From JBIOHP01 sp044449065 (lineage in GTDB: Bacteria; Bacteroidota; Ignavibacteria; UBA10030; SZUA-254), in the NCBI GenBank assembly GCA_044449065.1, contig JBIOHP010000018.1, positions 1-64,000 of the forward strand: a stretch of DNA of 64,000 bases. The letters are read 5' to 3'. The position numbers and the translations under genes are program-made. Below, piece by piece: positions 25,653-33,399 of the stretch (within the stretch, counting starts at the first letter, position 1; every line of letters starts with the position of its first letter). The notes beneath the pieces were generated by a model. The model saw nothing but the letters and a program-made list of their open reading frames with translations, was not told where the DNA came from and searched no databases.

Positions 25653-27077
25653 ATGCCCAGACAAAAACGCAACGACTTTCTCATCCCCGCGCTTGGGGTT
25701 ATCTTCGATGCAATATTCATCGAAGCGGCGTTTATGTTATCCTACATCCTTCGTTTTAACACCCGCATCTTTGAGTTTCTTCCGCTGACGGAGGATATTC
25801 CTCCCGTGCGGGCGTACCTGTTAAGCTCGCTTGCAGTTATCCCCGTGTGGCTTGTGATATTCCAGCATGGAAAAATGTACGGCGGCAGGCGGAATATTGC
25901 CCTCAGTGACGAACTCTATAATATCGTGAAGTATATCTCGCTCGGCATGCTGATCATATTGAGCGGAGCGTTTTTCTACCGCCAATTTTCCTATTCCCGA
26001 ATTGTTTTTCTCTTAATCTGGAGCAGCTCGATTATTTTGGTGTTTGCGGGACGGGTGATGCTGCATATAATAGAACGGTCGCTGTATCGCAAGGGAAGAG
26101 AGCTTCGCAACGCCGTTATCATCGGCAGCAATGCCGCTGCGCGAAAAGTTTATGGATCGCTCATCAATCATCCTCTCCTCGGATATAAAGTTGTGGGATA
26201 TTTTGCTGATGATGTGAATGGAGGAGAACCGCTTCCCGTGAAATTTCTCGGCCGCCTGGCAGAGGTACCTTCAAAACTGCTCGCCGAAAATGTGGAGTTC
26301 GCGCTGATAACGCTCGATCACACGGAACGGCAAAAACTGTACGATCTGGTGAAGGAGTGCGAAGGGATCAACGTCGAATTTGTGATGGTTCCCGATATCC
26401 TTGAGCTAATGACCAGCACGATGGAGATTGTGGAAATTGAGGGGATTCCGCTGATTAAAATCAAGGGAATTCCGATGACGACATGGGGAAGGATTCTCAA
26501 ACGAACTTTCGATTTTCTCATCAGTTTAATTCTGATCGTTATTTTATCCCCCCTCTATATAATAGTGGCGCTTATCGTAAAGCTTGATTCAAAAGGACCT
26601 GTTTTCTACACGCAGAAAAGGATGGGGGAAGGGGATCATGTGTTTAATATATTGAAATTCCGGTCGATGGCGGTTGACGCTGAGAAGGAAGGACCGAAGT
26701 GGGCGCACAAAGACGAAACCCGCCATACGCGGATCGGGAAATATCTTCGCATGACAAGCTTAGACGAACTGCCTCAGCTTTTCAATGTTTTGCGCGGGGA
26801 TATGAGCTTGGTGGGACCGCGACCTGAACGTCCATATTTCGTGGAACAGTTTAAGGATATGATTCCGAAATACCTCGACCGGCACCGTGTCAAAACGGGG
26901 ATGACCGGCTGGGCGCAGGTGAACGGGCTGCGCGGGGATTCTTCGCTGGAAGAACGCATCAAGTACGATATTTATTACATCGAAAACTGGTCGCTTGGTT
27001 TCGATATTAAAATATTATTCAAGACAATTGCCGAGGTGTTCGATCAGATCCTGCGGCATATAAAGGGGAAACGTTAA
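25653..27077 (+). CDS. Polyprenyl glycosylphosphotransferase (WbaP/WcaJ-type initiating sugar transferase)
   Basis: A 474-residue membrane enzyme that transfers a sugar phosphate to undecaprenyl phosphate to start exopolysaccharide or O-antigen units. Four or five N-terminal membrane segments are followed by a Rossmann-like segment (NAVIIGSNAAARKVYGSL) and one more membrane helix (about residues 284-310). The C-terminal catalytic domain has GPVFYTQKRMGEGDHVFNI, LKFRSM, TSLDELPQLFNVLRGDMSLV, GPRPERP and KTGMTGWAQVNG. Which sugar is used (glucose or galactose) cannot be told. It sits 11 bases after gmhA and directly abuts the next small membrane protein. Confidence 0.93.
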   Translation: MPRQKRNDFLIPALGVIFDAIFIEAAFMLSYILRFNTRIFEFLPLTEDIPPVRAYLLSSLAVIPVWLVIFQHGKMYGGRRNIALSDELYNIVKYISLGMLIILSGAFFYRQFSYSRIVFLLIWSSSIILVFAGRVMLHIIERSLYRKGRELRNAVIIGSNAAARKVYGSLINHPLLGYKVVGYFADDVNGGEPLPVKFLGRLAEVPSKLLAENVEFALITLDHTERQKLYDLVKECEGINVEFVMVPDILELMTSTMEIVEIEGIPLIKIKGIPMTTWGRILKRTFDFLISLILIVILSPLYIIVALIVKLDSKGPVFYTQKRMGEGDHVFNILKFRSMAVDAEKEGPKWAHKDETRHTRIGKYLRMTSLDELPQLFNVLRGDMSLVGPRPERPYFVEQFKDMIPKYLDRHRVKTGMTGWAQVNGLRGDSSLEERIKYDIYYIENWSLGFDIKILFKTIAEVFDQILRHIKGKR

Positions 27078-27389
27078 ATGGCGGTGCTGGTGGTGTTTTA
27101 TATTCACACAGTTGCGGCGGCAGCGGCTTTCACGCGCAGGTACCAGGAGGGCGGATGGGGCGAGGGAATATTAGGAGTGGCGTTTGTCGTGCTTATTTTT
27201 TCCGTCGGCTGGTCGATGACGACTATTTTCGCGCACTGGCTGATGGAGCCGAAAGGATTCGGTATCTGGTTCGATAGGGACGCCTTCGCGCTTGTCCTGC
27301 TCACCGTTCTCGAAGCAATATTTTATATTGGACATACCCGACGGAAAAAACGCAGGGCGGCGCTGACGGTGGCGAAAGAGGGAAACTAA
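27078..27389 (+). CDS. Small three-helix membrane protein, hypothetical
   Basis: A 103-residue protein with three predicted membrane helices (about residues 3-18, 32-52, 69-87) and a basic tail (RRKKRRAAL). Its ATG directly follows the TAA of the sugar transferase, so it belongs to the gmhA operon. No family is recognised. A role beside the transferase in the membrane is plausible but unproven. Confidence 0.75.
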   Translation: MAVLVVFYIHTVAAAAAFTRRYQEGGWGEGILGVAFVVLIFSVGWSMTTIFAHWLMEPKGFGIWFDRDAFALVLLTVLEAIFYIGHTRRKKRRAALTVAKEGN

Positions 27390-27420
27390 AATTTTGAGAA
27401 CCAGGACCCCAAAGCTGCTG

Positions 27421-27517
27421 TCATCGTGATCCCGACGGCTTTACCCGCCATTTTTTTGGCGGGAGTGGGGAGTATCCTGCCCGTCTTCGTCGTTCGAGTG
27501 GGAGATCTTCTGACCAC
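27421..27517 (+). repeat. Repeat family 3 (CCCGCC hairpin), copy 2
   Basis: Hairpin CCCGCC (27444-27449), T-rich loop, GGCGGG (27458-27463), within a segment starting TCATCGTGATCCCGACGGC and ending GGAGATCTTCTGACCAC. Inverted relative to 23825-23899, with about 25 extra bases (CTGCCCGTCTTCGTCGTTCG). A third, more diverged relative is at 33218-33290. Confidence 0.65.
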
Positions 27518-27556
27518 AATCATTTACCGGCGGTCATGGTTCAAGACATCCCGATA

Positions 27557-27735
27557 ATCCCGTAGGGATGAAATGTCTATAGATAATTGAGACAAAAAGT
27601 CTTTTGAACCCCATGGGGGTGATATGTATATCAACCCAGAACATTCAATGCGTATTTTTTTATATGACGCTCCTAACGGAGCTTTATAACCACCTCACTG
27701 CAATTCTATAGATATAACGCTCCTCCGGAGCTTTG
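27557..27735. repeat. Cluster of REP-like short palindromes
   Basis: Four short dyads stand in a row: ATCCCGTAGGGAT (27557-27569), ACCCCATGGGGGTGATATGT (27608-27627), CGCTCCTAACGGAGCTTT (27668-27685) and CGCTCCTCCGGAGCTTTG (27718-27735). The last two also share the preceding TATATGACG/ATATAACG context. These forms resemble intergenic REP-like repeats I associate with Bacteroidetes-type genomes. No gene is present in 27390-28098. Confidence 0.65.
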
Positions 27736-27797
27736 TTTTATTTGCGGTTATGATCCAAACTATGACCAGAATAATATAAATAGTTGTCATGAAATGG

Positions 27798-27938
27798 GAG
27801 TCTATCGGAGAACCATGGTTTGTGGTAGGCGACCCGCCTGACTGGACGGGCAGGACACGGGATCGGCGGCTATTTGGAATCCGATTGGGCATTCGGGCGG
27901 GTCTGGTGACCCGCTACTACGAGTTATCGGACAGACTC
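27798..27938 (-). repeat. Dispersed palindromic repeat family 1, copy C
   Basis: A 141-base copy in the same orientation as 23624-23742. It keeps the GAATCCGATTGGGCATTCG centre and the GCGGGTCTGGTGACCCGC hairpin. The left hairpin has been remodelled (GCGACCCGCCTGACTGGACG), which adds about 20 bases. Confidence 0.8.
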
Positions 27939-28098
27939 ATGGTTCATGGCACCATGGTAATTCCGCACATATCTGATACAAACAATTAAATCAATTTAAC
28001 TATTAATATTAATTTATTTTTATTATAATAAATGATCGCTCAAATTCAATTCATATCGTGAGAACTATGCACAAGAGAAATATACCCTAAGATACGAG

Positions 28099-29481
28099 AT
28101 GAGACGAAGAATAACAGAATCAAGCGTTCTTTTCCTCAGCATTATTAAATGGGTTTTTCTTGCTACAATTGCGGGAATTATCGTAGGAGGCGCAACTGCG
28201 TTTTTTCTGAAATTATTGCAATGGTCAATCGACTTGAGCCATCAATGGGAATATTCGTTTTGGTTGCTGCCTATCGCTCTCTTTCTCAGCACCCTCATGG
28301 TTAAATATCTTGCGCCTGATGCGGAAGGTCACGGAACCGAAAAAGTAATTGAGGCAATTCATAAACGATCCGGTAAAATATCCGCTCCTGTTGTTCCGGT
28401 AAAACTCATTGCTACAATTATAACTCTTGCAGTAGGCGGCTCGGTTGGAAAAGAAGGTCCATGCGCCCAGATTGGAGCGGGATTAACCTCATTGTTCAGC
28501 GACTTGCTCAAATTCGATGAGCATGACCGGAAAAAATTAGTCATTTGCGGCATCAGTGCAGGTTTTGCGGCAGTATTCGGAACCCCGATTGCCGGGTCAA
28601 TCTTCGGTGTGGAAGTTTTATTTGTCGGAGCGATTTTGTATGAAGTTCTTCTTCCGTCGTTTATTTCGGGAATCATTGCTTACCATGTTTCGAGTTTAAT
28701 AGGCATTACCTATTTTCATGAGCCCGTGACTGTTGTGCCGGTGTTCTCAGAAGTATTTTTCCTGAAGATACTCGGCGCCGGAATATTTTTCGGATTGTGT
28801 TCCATTCTCCTTATCGAAACATTAAAGTACGGCGAGAGATTTTCACAAAAACTGACCATGTGGGCTCCACTCAAGGGCTTGATCGGGGGCGTTCTCCTCA
28901 TCGTGTTTACGTATGTTTTTTCTCAAAAATATCTTGGGTTGGGACTTAGTTCAATCGAATCGTGTTTCCGCGGCGAAAAGATCGAGTGGTATGCGTTCAT
29001 CATCAAACCCATTTTTACAAGCATAACGCTGGGATTCGGGGGGAGCGGCGGTATTGTAACGCCAATATTTTTTGTCGGAGCAAGCGCAGGCAATGTGTTT
29101 GCCCAGCTTTTCAATTTGAACATCGCAACATTTTCAGCGATCGGGTTTGTGGCTGTCCTTGCCGGCGCGGCAAATACCCCTATCGCTGCGAGTATCATGG
29201 CGCTGGAGATTTTCGGACCTGCAATCGGACCCTACGCCACCATTGCTTGTGTTATCAGTTTCCTCATGACGGGACACCGGAGTGTATATCCCTCACAGAT
29301 ATTGTCTATTAAAAAATCTGATTCTCTCGATGTTGAACTGGGAGAAGAATTGGAGAATATTAAGGCAACCTACCATCCGCGCGAAAAAGGATTAATCGGT
29401 AGCACTCTCAGATTAGTAAAGGCAATAGAACGGTTGGTCGAAAAAGCACGCCGTGAGAATTCCGATCAGAATAATAAATAA
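28099..29481 (+). CDS. ClC-family chloride channel or proton/chloride antiporter
   Basis: A 460-residue polytopic inner-membrane protein. ClC signatures are present: GGSVGKEGPCAQIGAGL, with the external gating glutamate, and GGSGGIVTPIFFVGASAGNVF, the selectivity-filter helix. The C-terminus has a short charged cytoplasmic tail and no CBS domains. The gating Glu is needed for proton coupling in antiporters; I did not verify the internal proton glutamate, so channel or antiporter stays open. It is a single gene between repeat-rich gaps; family 1 copy D lies 40 bases after its stop. The ATG at 28099 has only a weak GAG upstream. Confidence 0.92.
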   Translation: MRRRITESSVLFLSIIKWVFLATIAGIIVGGATAFFLKLLQWSIDLSHQWEYSFWLLPIALFLSTLMVKYLAPDAEGHGTEKVIEAIHKRSGKISAPVVPVKLIATIITLAVGGSVGKEGPCAQIGAGLTSLFSDLLKFDEHDRKKLVICGISAGFAAVFGTPIAGSIFGVEVLFVGAILYEVLLPSFISGIIAYHVSSLIGITYFHEPVTVVPVFSEVFFLKILGAGIFFGLCSILLIETLKYGERFSQKLTMWAPLKGLIGGVLLIVFTYVFSQKYLGLGLSSIESCFRGEKIEWYAFIIKPIFTSITLGFGGSGGIVTPIFFVGASAGNVFAQLFNLNIATFSAIGFVAVLAGAANTPIAASIMALEIFGPAIGPYATIACVISFLMTGHRSVYPSQILSIKKSDSLDVELGEELENIKATYHPREKGLIGSTLRLVKAIERLVEKARRENSDQNNK

Positions 29482-29520
29482 CATTGGCGGGTAGATCCTG
29501 GTAGTAAAGGTCTAATATTT

Positions 29521-29597
29521 TGTTCGAGAACTCGTAGTAGCGGGTCACCAGACCCGCGTGAATGCTACTATAAAACGGAGTTCTCTGACAGTCTCAT
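29521..29597 (+). repeat. Dispersed palindromic repeat family 1, copy D (internally deleted)
   Basis: Keeps the GAGAACTCGTAGTAGCGGGT end, the GCGGGTC-ACCA-GACCCGC hairpin and the far end (GAGTTCTCTGACAGTCTC). The central GCCGATC hairpin is lost. It lies 40 bases after the ClC stop. Confidence 0.75.
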
Positions 29598-29622
29598 GGT
29601 TCATGACACCCCGGCACGGTTT

Positions 29623-29716
29623 TGTAGAGCGAGACGCAGTCTCGCTTATATCGATCTAAACGAACTTTAGCATTGCCTCTGGGATACTTCGACGCGAGAC
29701 TTCGTCTCGTGCTACA
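29623..29716. repeat. Repeat family 2 (TGTAGAGCGAGAC), copy 1
   Basis: A 94-base element from TGTAGAGCGAGAC to GTCTCGTGCTACA. Each end folds on its own: GCGAGAC-GCA-GTCTCGC and GCGAGAC-TTC-GTCTCG. It ends 15 bases from the stop codon of the minus-strand gene at 29732. Other copies are at 33300-33393 and 35347-35446, and a mini-form is at 31756-31786. Confidence 0.8.
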
Positions 29717-29731
29717 TCTACGGAATTCTTT

Positions 29732-31681
29732 TTATCTAACCAACAACATCTTCTTCACATCGGCAAACGTCCCTGCCGTCAGCCGGTAGATATAAATCCC
29801 GCTTGGGAAGTTGCCTGCGTCAAACTGCACGGATTTGTAGCCCGCTTGCTCCGGCTTATTGACTAATGTCCTGACTTCCTGCCCGAGTACATTATAAATT
29901 GAGAGCCGGACAAACGCTTCGCTCGGCAACTGATAGTTAATTACAGTTGTTGGGTTAAAGGGGTTGGGATAGTTCTGGCTTAATGCATACGCTTTAGGTA
30001 TACCCGGTTTGTTGTTATCCGCAATCCCCGGAGGAGGAGGGGGCAGCTCGCCTGATGGGACGATTTGAAGTTTTCGAGTCGAAGATGCTAACGGGGCGGC
30101 TGATAAAATAATCCGACCCGCTGTATTTGCTTTCATCCAGTATCCTTTTCCCGGCATTATGGTATCGGCTTTTGTGTAACCATTCGCATAGCCGAAGAAA
30201 TTCGAAGCAGTCAATCCTTCCGTCACGATACCAATATTAACAACAGGCACCGGTAGGGTGATCGAGCCGATGAGATTCCAGCCCTCAACAACGTCAAGGG
30301 TATCTGTGGTTATCGTATCACCCAATAGCGTGATGGTTTGAAGGCGATCAAACTTCAGCCAATAACCGTGACCGTTCGATAACATACTCTGTTGGGTATA
30401 GGATCCATCATAAGAATATACAGAAGAAACTCCCGTTGGGAATAGCGATGTCGCAGAATAATCGGCGGCTTTTCTTGGCAGAGATACGAGATTCCATCTG
30501 TTTGCAACCTGATAGTTGCCAAACGTTACGGATATAGTATGGTTTGTTGTGACATTTGTAAATGTATAACCCGCTGAAGAATCAACTGCGACGCCATCGA
30601 CGAGTACGCGGTCGATCTGGTAACCTGGGTTCGGAACGAAGGTGAAAGATTGATCGGATCCTGATGTCATCCATATATTTCCAGTTGGACGTATAGTTCC
30701 CCCTGAATCGCTGTTTGCCGCGACGGTATAAATTACGGCTTCGGACAAGAGGCGGCGCCAGACGCCGTTTCGCCCCGTTCCGGCATAAATCGAATTCTCA
30801 TCGGCAGCCAGGGAGGTAATATTGAGATTGGAAAACCCCGCATTGAACGGCATCCATTGGGTTCCATTTGTCACTGAAAGAACTACGCCGCTGTTTGCTG
30901 TTCCCGCAAAGACTTTATCACTTGTTATGTTGAAACTTGTGATCACGCTATCGCGCACTCCTTCGTTCGCTGCAGTCCATGTAAGTCCGGCATTGGTGGA
31001 ATGAAAAATGCCATGGCTAATACTGCCGGCGAAGATATTACTATCGAATTGCCCGAACGTTTTTATATCACCGTTTCCAATCGTTAACACTTGCGACCAG
31101 GATGCCCCGGTATCGGCAGAAAGAAAAATTCTATTATTTACTCCTGCCAAAATACTCATGCTGCCATTCCGGGAGAAAACGGAGAGAGCATTGTAATCAC
31201 ACACTCCCGAGAACAACTCATACGCTCTATTCCATGATTGGCCGTAATCGGTTGACATGAAAAGTAAACCCATATCCCAATCGACGCCTCCTGTACCCAG
31301 AAACAAATAATCATTTGTCGCACTAAAAGATATAAAATAACTTCGTGAGGGAAGCAATATCCAGCTTGAATCAAGGATGTTGAAACCGTAAATACCGCTA
31401 CCATATACTGCTGAAAAAAATTCTCCCTTGGGAGTCACGGTCAATCCTATTATCATTGTACCGGTTAATCCTTTGTTGAGACTTTTCCAGCTCAATCCTT
31501 TATCCGTGGAGAGATATATTCCGTTATTGCTCCCGACAAAGAGATTATTTCCGGATACGGTTAGGCAAGTGACTGAATCTGAGATAGGAAAATTTGTCTG
31601 CACCCACTGCGCCTGTAAAATAAAAGGTTCCATCGTAAAAAGGGCGATAATAAAAATCAGATATCGAAATATATTTTTCAT
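29732..31681 (-). CDS. Secreted Asp-box propeller protein with InlB-like repeat and T9SS sorting domain
   Basis: A 649-residue protein. Signal peptide about 1-24 (YLIFIIALFTMEPFILQAQ). Residues about 40-310 carry Asp-box repeats (YLSTDKGLSW, FMSTDYGQSW, FLSADTGASW, FHSTNAGLTW, VLSVTNGTQW). Residues about 315-390 match the divergent InlB B-repeat/Flg_new type (GGTIRPTGNIWMTSGSDQSF, ISVTFG). The two-fold WNL...GYWxK module follows (about 395-540), then a proline spacer and a T9SS sorting domain (YPNPFNPTTVINYQLP, KKMLLVR). The last 80 residues are nearly identical to those of the 31801 gene. GAAAG before the ATG is a weak ribosome site. Surface protein of unknown ligand. Confidence 0.87.
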   Translation of the reverse strand: MKNIFRYLIFIIALFTMEPFILQAQWVQTNFPISDSVTCLTVSGNNLFVGSNNGIYLSTDKGLSWKSLNKGLTGTMIIGLTVTPKGEFFSAVYGSGIYGFNILDSSWILLPSRSYFISFSATNDYLFLGTGGVDWDMGLLFMSTDYGQSWNRAYELFSGVCDYNALSVFSRNGSMSILAGVNNRIFLSADTGASWSQVLTIGNGDIKTFGQFDSNIFAGSISHGIFHSTNAGLTWTAANEGVRDSVITSFNITSDKVFAGTANSGVVLSVTNGTQWMPFNAGFSNLNITSLAADENSIYAGTGRNGVWRRLLSEAVIYTVAANSDSGGTIRPTGNIWMTSGSDQSFTFVPNPGYQIDRVLVDGVAVDSSAGYTFTNVTTNHTISVTFGNYQVANRWNLVSLPRKAADYSATSLFPTGVSSVYSYDGSYTQQSMLSNGHGYWLKFDRLQTITLLGDTITTDTLDVVEGWNLIGSITLPVPVVNIGIVTEGLTASNFFGYANGYTKADTIMPGKGYWMKANTAGRIILSAAPLASSTRKLQIVPSGELPPPPPGIADNNKPGIPKAYALSQNYPNPFNPTTVINYQLPSEAFVRLSIYNVLGQEVRTLVNKPEQAGYKSVQFDAGNFPSGIYIYRLTAGTFADVKKMLLVR

Positions 31682-31755
31682 GATATTTCTTTCACGTTGA
31701 TTCGTTATAATTTATTACAGCGCATAAATAAATTTCTCGCCATCGTTTATTACTG

Positions 31756-31786
31756 CTGTAGGGCGGTTTGGCTCGTCGCTCTACAG
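31756..31786. repeat. Mini-form of repeat family 2
   Basis: CTGTAGGGCG (31756-31765) faces CGCTCTACAG near 31777-31786, giving a hairpin with the same TGTAG/CTACA ends as family 2. It ends 14 bases before the stop codon of the minus-strand gene at 31801. Confidence 0.5.
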
Positions 31787-31800
31787 GCACAAAAATCTCG

Positions 31801-33006
31801 TTACCTGATTAGGAGCATTTTCTTCACATCGGTAAATGTTCCTGCAGTTAACCGGTAGATATAAATCCCGCTTGAGAAATTGCTTGCGTCAAACTGCACG
31901 GATTTGTAGCCCGCTACCTCGGGTTTGTTGACCAACGTCCTGACCTCCTGCCCGAGCACATTATAAATTGAGAGCCGGACAAACGCCTCGCTCGGCAATT
32001 GATAATTAATTATCGTTGCCGGGTTGAAGGGGTTGGGGTAATTCTGATTGAGCATAAAATCTTTTGGTACCACATTAGCTGCCGAACTATTAGGCGGGGG
32101 AGGCGGGACTTCTCCATTCGAAATTATTTTTATTTTTGAAGTCACAAAATCGGATGGAAATGCCGAAAGGATAATTTTTCCGGGTTTATTAGCTTTCATC
32201 CAGTACGCTTTACCGGGATAGATCGTATCTGCCTTAGTATATCTTGCAGATTCATCATATCCGAAAAATGGACTCACGGTCAATCCCGGAGTTGGTGTGG
32301 TAATGTTTGATACTGAGATCGGGACAGAAATTGAGCCGGCCATGTTCCAACCGGTATTTACTGTAATAGTATCGGAGAGGAGCAAGTGCCCGGAGAAGGA
32401 CAGTGTTTGGGCATTTTGAAATTTCAGCCAGTATCCCGTCCCGTCATTTAAGGTATCTATTTGATGGTATCCGTATCCCCCGCAATAGCAAAATGGGTTA
32501 TATGGGTTCCAGGGCATCCCCCCGTTAACGACTCCATGAAAATGTATCGGGATTGACATCATATTCCATCCTTTAACCACATTGAATGAAACTGTGTGTA
32601 CCGAATCCATTAAGAATGTTGTTCTTCCTTCGCCAAGATTATTGTGTAAGGGATTGTTGGAGCCGAGCCATCCCACAATTGTGTGAGTGCCGAAGGGGAA
32701 ATTCGTCGGCATAACGTTGCCCCATTGTTTATTGCTATGAGGTGGAATAATCTGCATGCCGAATGTATCTGTACATGGACCATCGCAGGGGAAGAAGCAG
32801 ATTGAATCGACGGAATAATTCCAACGGCATCCGCTTGTAAAAGGTAAAAGCGTAGAGGTATCGGTTGTATTCCAATACGTTAGCGTGACAGTTATGGATG
32901 ATCCGGGTAAATACATGGCGCTATCGGTTGAGACGCTCACGTAATTTTGCGTGAACGTGAACGAAGGAACAAACAGAATGATAATGAGCAGTAAAAATAT
33001 TTTCAT
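31801..33006 (-). CDS. Secreted Ig-like protein with T9SS sorting domain
   Basis: A 401-residue protein. The ATG at 33006 begins a signal peptide (MKIFLLLIIILFVPSFTFTQ) after a GGGTGGATT stretch; an ATG at 33045 adds 13 residues and is less likely. The N-terminal domain (SITVTLTYWNTTDTSTLLPF, and a cysteine-bearing strand SVDSICFFPCDGPCTD) looks like an Ig-like or BsuPI-type beta sandwich. The two-fold WNL...GYWxK module and T9SS sorting domain follow (YPNPFNPATIINYQLP, KKMLLIR). Its final 80 residues and their DNA nearly match those of the 29732 gene. Its promoter is visible at 33072-33100. Confidence 0.84.
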   Translation of the reverse strand: MKIFLLLIIILFVPSFTFTQNYVSVSTDSAMYLPGSSITVTLTYWNTTDTSTLLPFTSGCRWNYSVDSICFFPCDGPCTDTFGMQIIPPHSNKQWGNVMPTNFPFGTHTIVGWLGSNNPLHNNLGEGRTTFLMDSVHTVSFNVVKGWNMMSIPIHFHGVVNGGMPWNPYNPFCYCGGYGYHQIDTLNDGTGYWLKFQNAQTLSFSGHLLLSDTITVNTGWNMAGSISVPISVSNITTPTPGLTVSPFFGYDESARYTKADTIYPGKAYWMKANKPGKIILSAFPSDFVTSKIKIISNGEVPPPPPNSSAANVVPKDFMLNQNYPNPFNPATIINYQLPSEAFVRLSIYNVLGQEVRTLVNKPEVAGYKSVQFDASNFSSGIYIYRLTAGTFTDVKKMLLIR

Positions 33007-33071
33007 AATCCACCCCGCATAATGTTTATAAAATTGAACAAGCAAAAATATCCACGGTTTCCTACAAGAGT

Positions 33072-33100
33072 AATTTATCGCTTTGAAATGGAAATGTCAA
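33072..33100 (-). promoter_or_regulatory. Sigma70-like promoter of the 31801-33006 gene
   Basis: On the minus strand: TTGACA (33095-33100), 17-base spacer, TAAATT (33072-33077). Leader of about 60 bases to the ATG at 33006. Confidence 0.65.
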
Positions 33101-33217
33101 ATTCGTAATGCTTGTAAGAGAGTTATTAATAAGCGGTTAGGGGGATATTTAAGGGGGAGGAGGATGGGGGTTAAAATTGCAAATAATTTTTCTACTCATT
33201 GTGCAGCCGGAGGTATA

Positions 33218-33290
33218 CGTCATCACGAGTTCCGCAGCCGCGGAACGTCGCCTGCCCGACTGCGTCGTTCGGGCGGGTGATCTCCTTACC
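33218..33290. repeat. Diverged relative of repeat family 3
   Basis: CGTCATCACGAG, TCGCCTGCCCGACTGCGTCG and GGTGATCTCCTTACC echo the order of motifs in 27421-27517. A GCCCGA...TCGGGC hairpin replaces the CCCGCC one. It and the family 2 copy fill most of the 33101-33399 gap. Confidence 0.45.
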
Positions 33291-33299
33291 GAGTTCTTG

Positions 33300-33393
33300 T
33301 GTAGAGCGAGACGCAGTCTTGCTGACCACCATCTTGAGGCGCATCAGTAAATCCTCATGGACATTTTGACGCGAGACTCCGTCTCGCGCTACA
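33300..33393. repeat. Repeat family 2 (TGTAGAGCGAGAC), copy 2
   Basis: A 94-base element with the same two terminal hairpins as 29623-29716 (GCGAGAC-GCA-GTCTTGC and GCGAGAC-TCC-GTCTCGC), but an unrelated centre. It ends six bases from the stop codon of the minus-strand gene at 33400. Confidence 0.8.
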
Positions 33394-33399
33394 TTAAAA

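Noticed and set aside
27557..27735. CRISPR array
   Set aside because: The dyads differ in sequence and spacing, and no cas gene is present.
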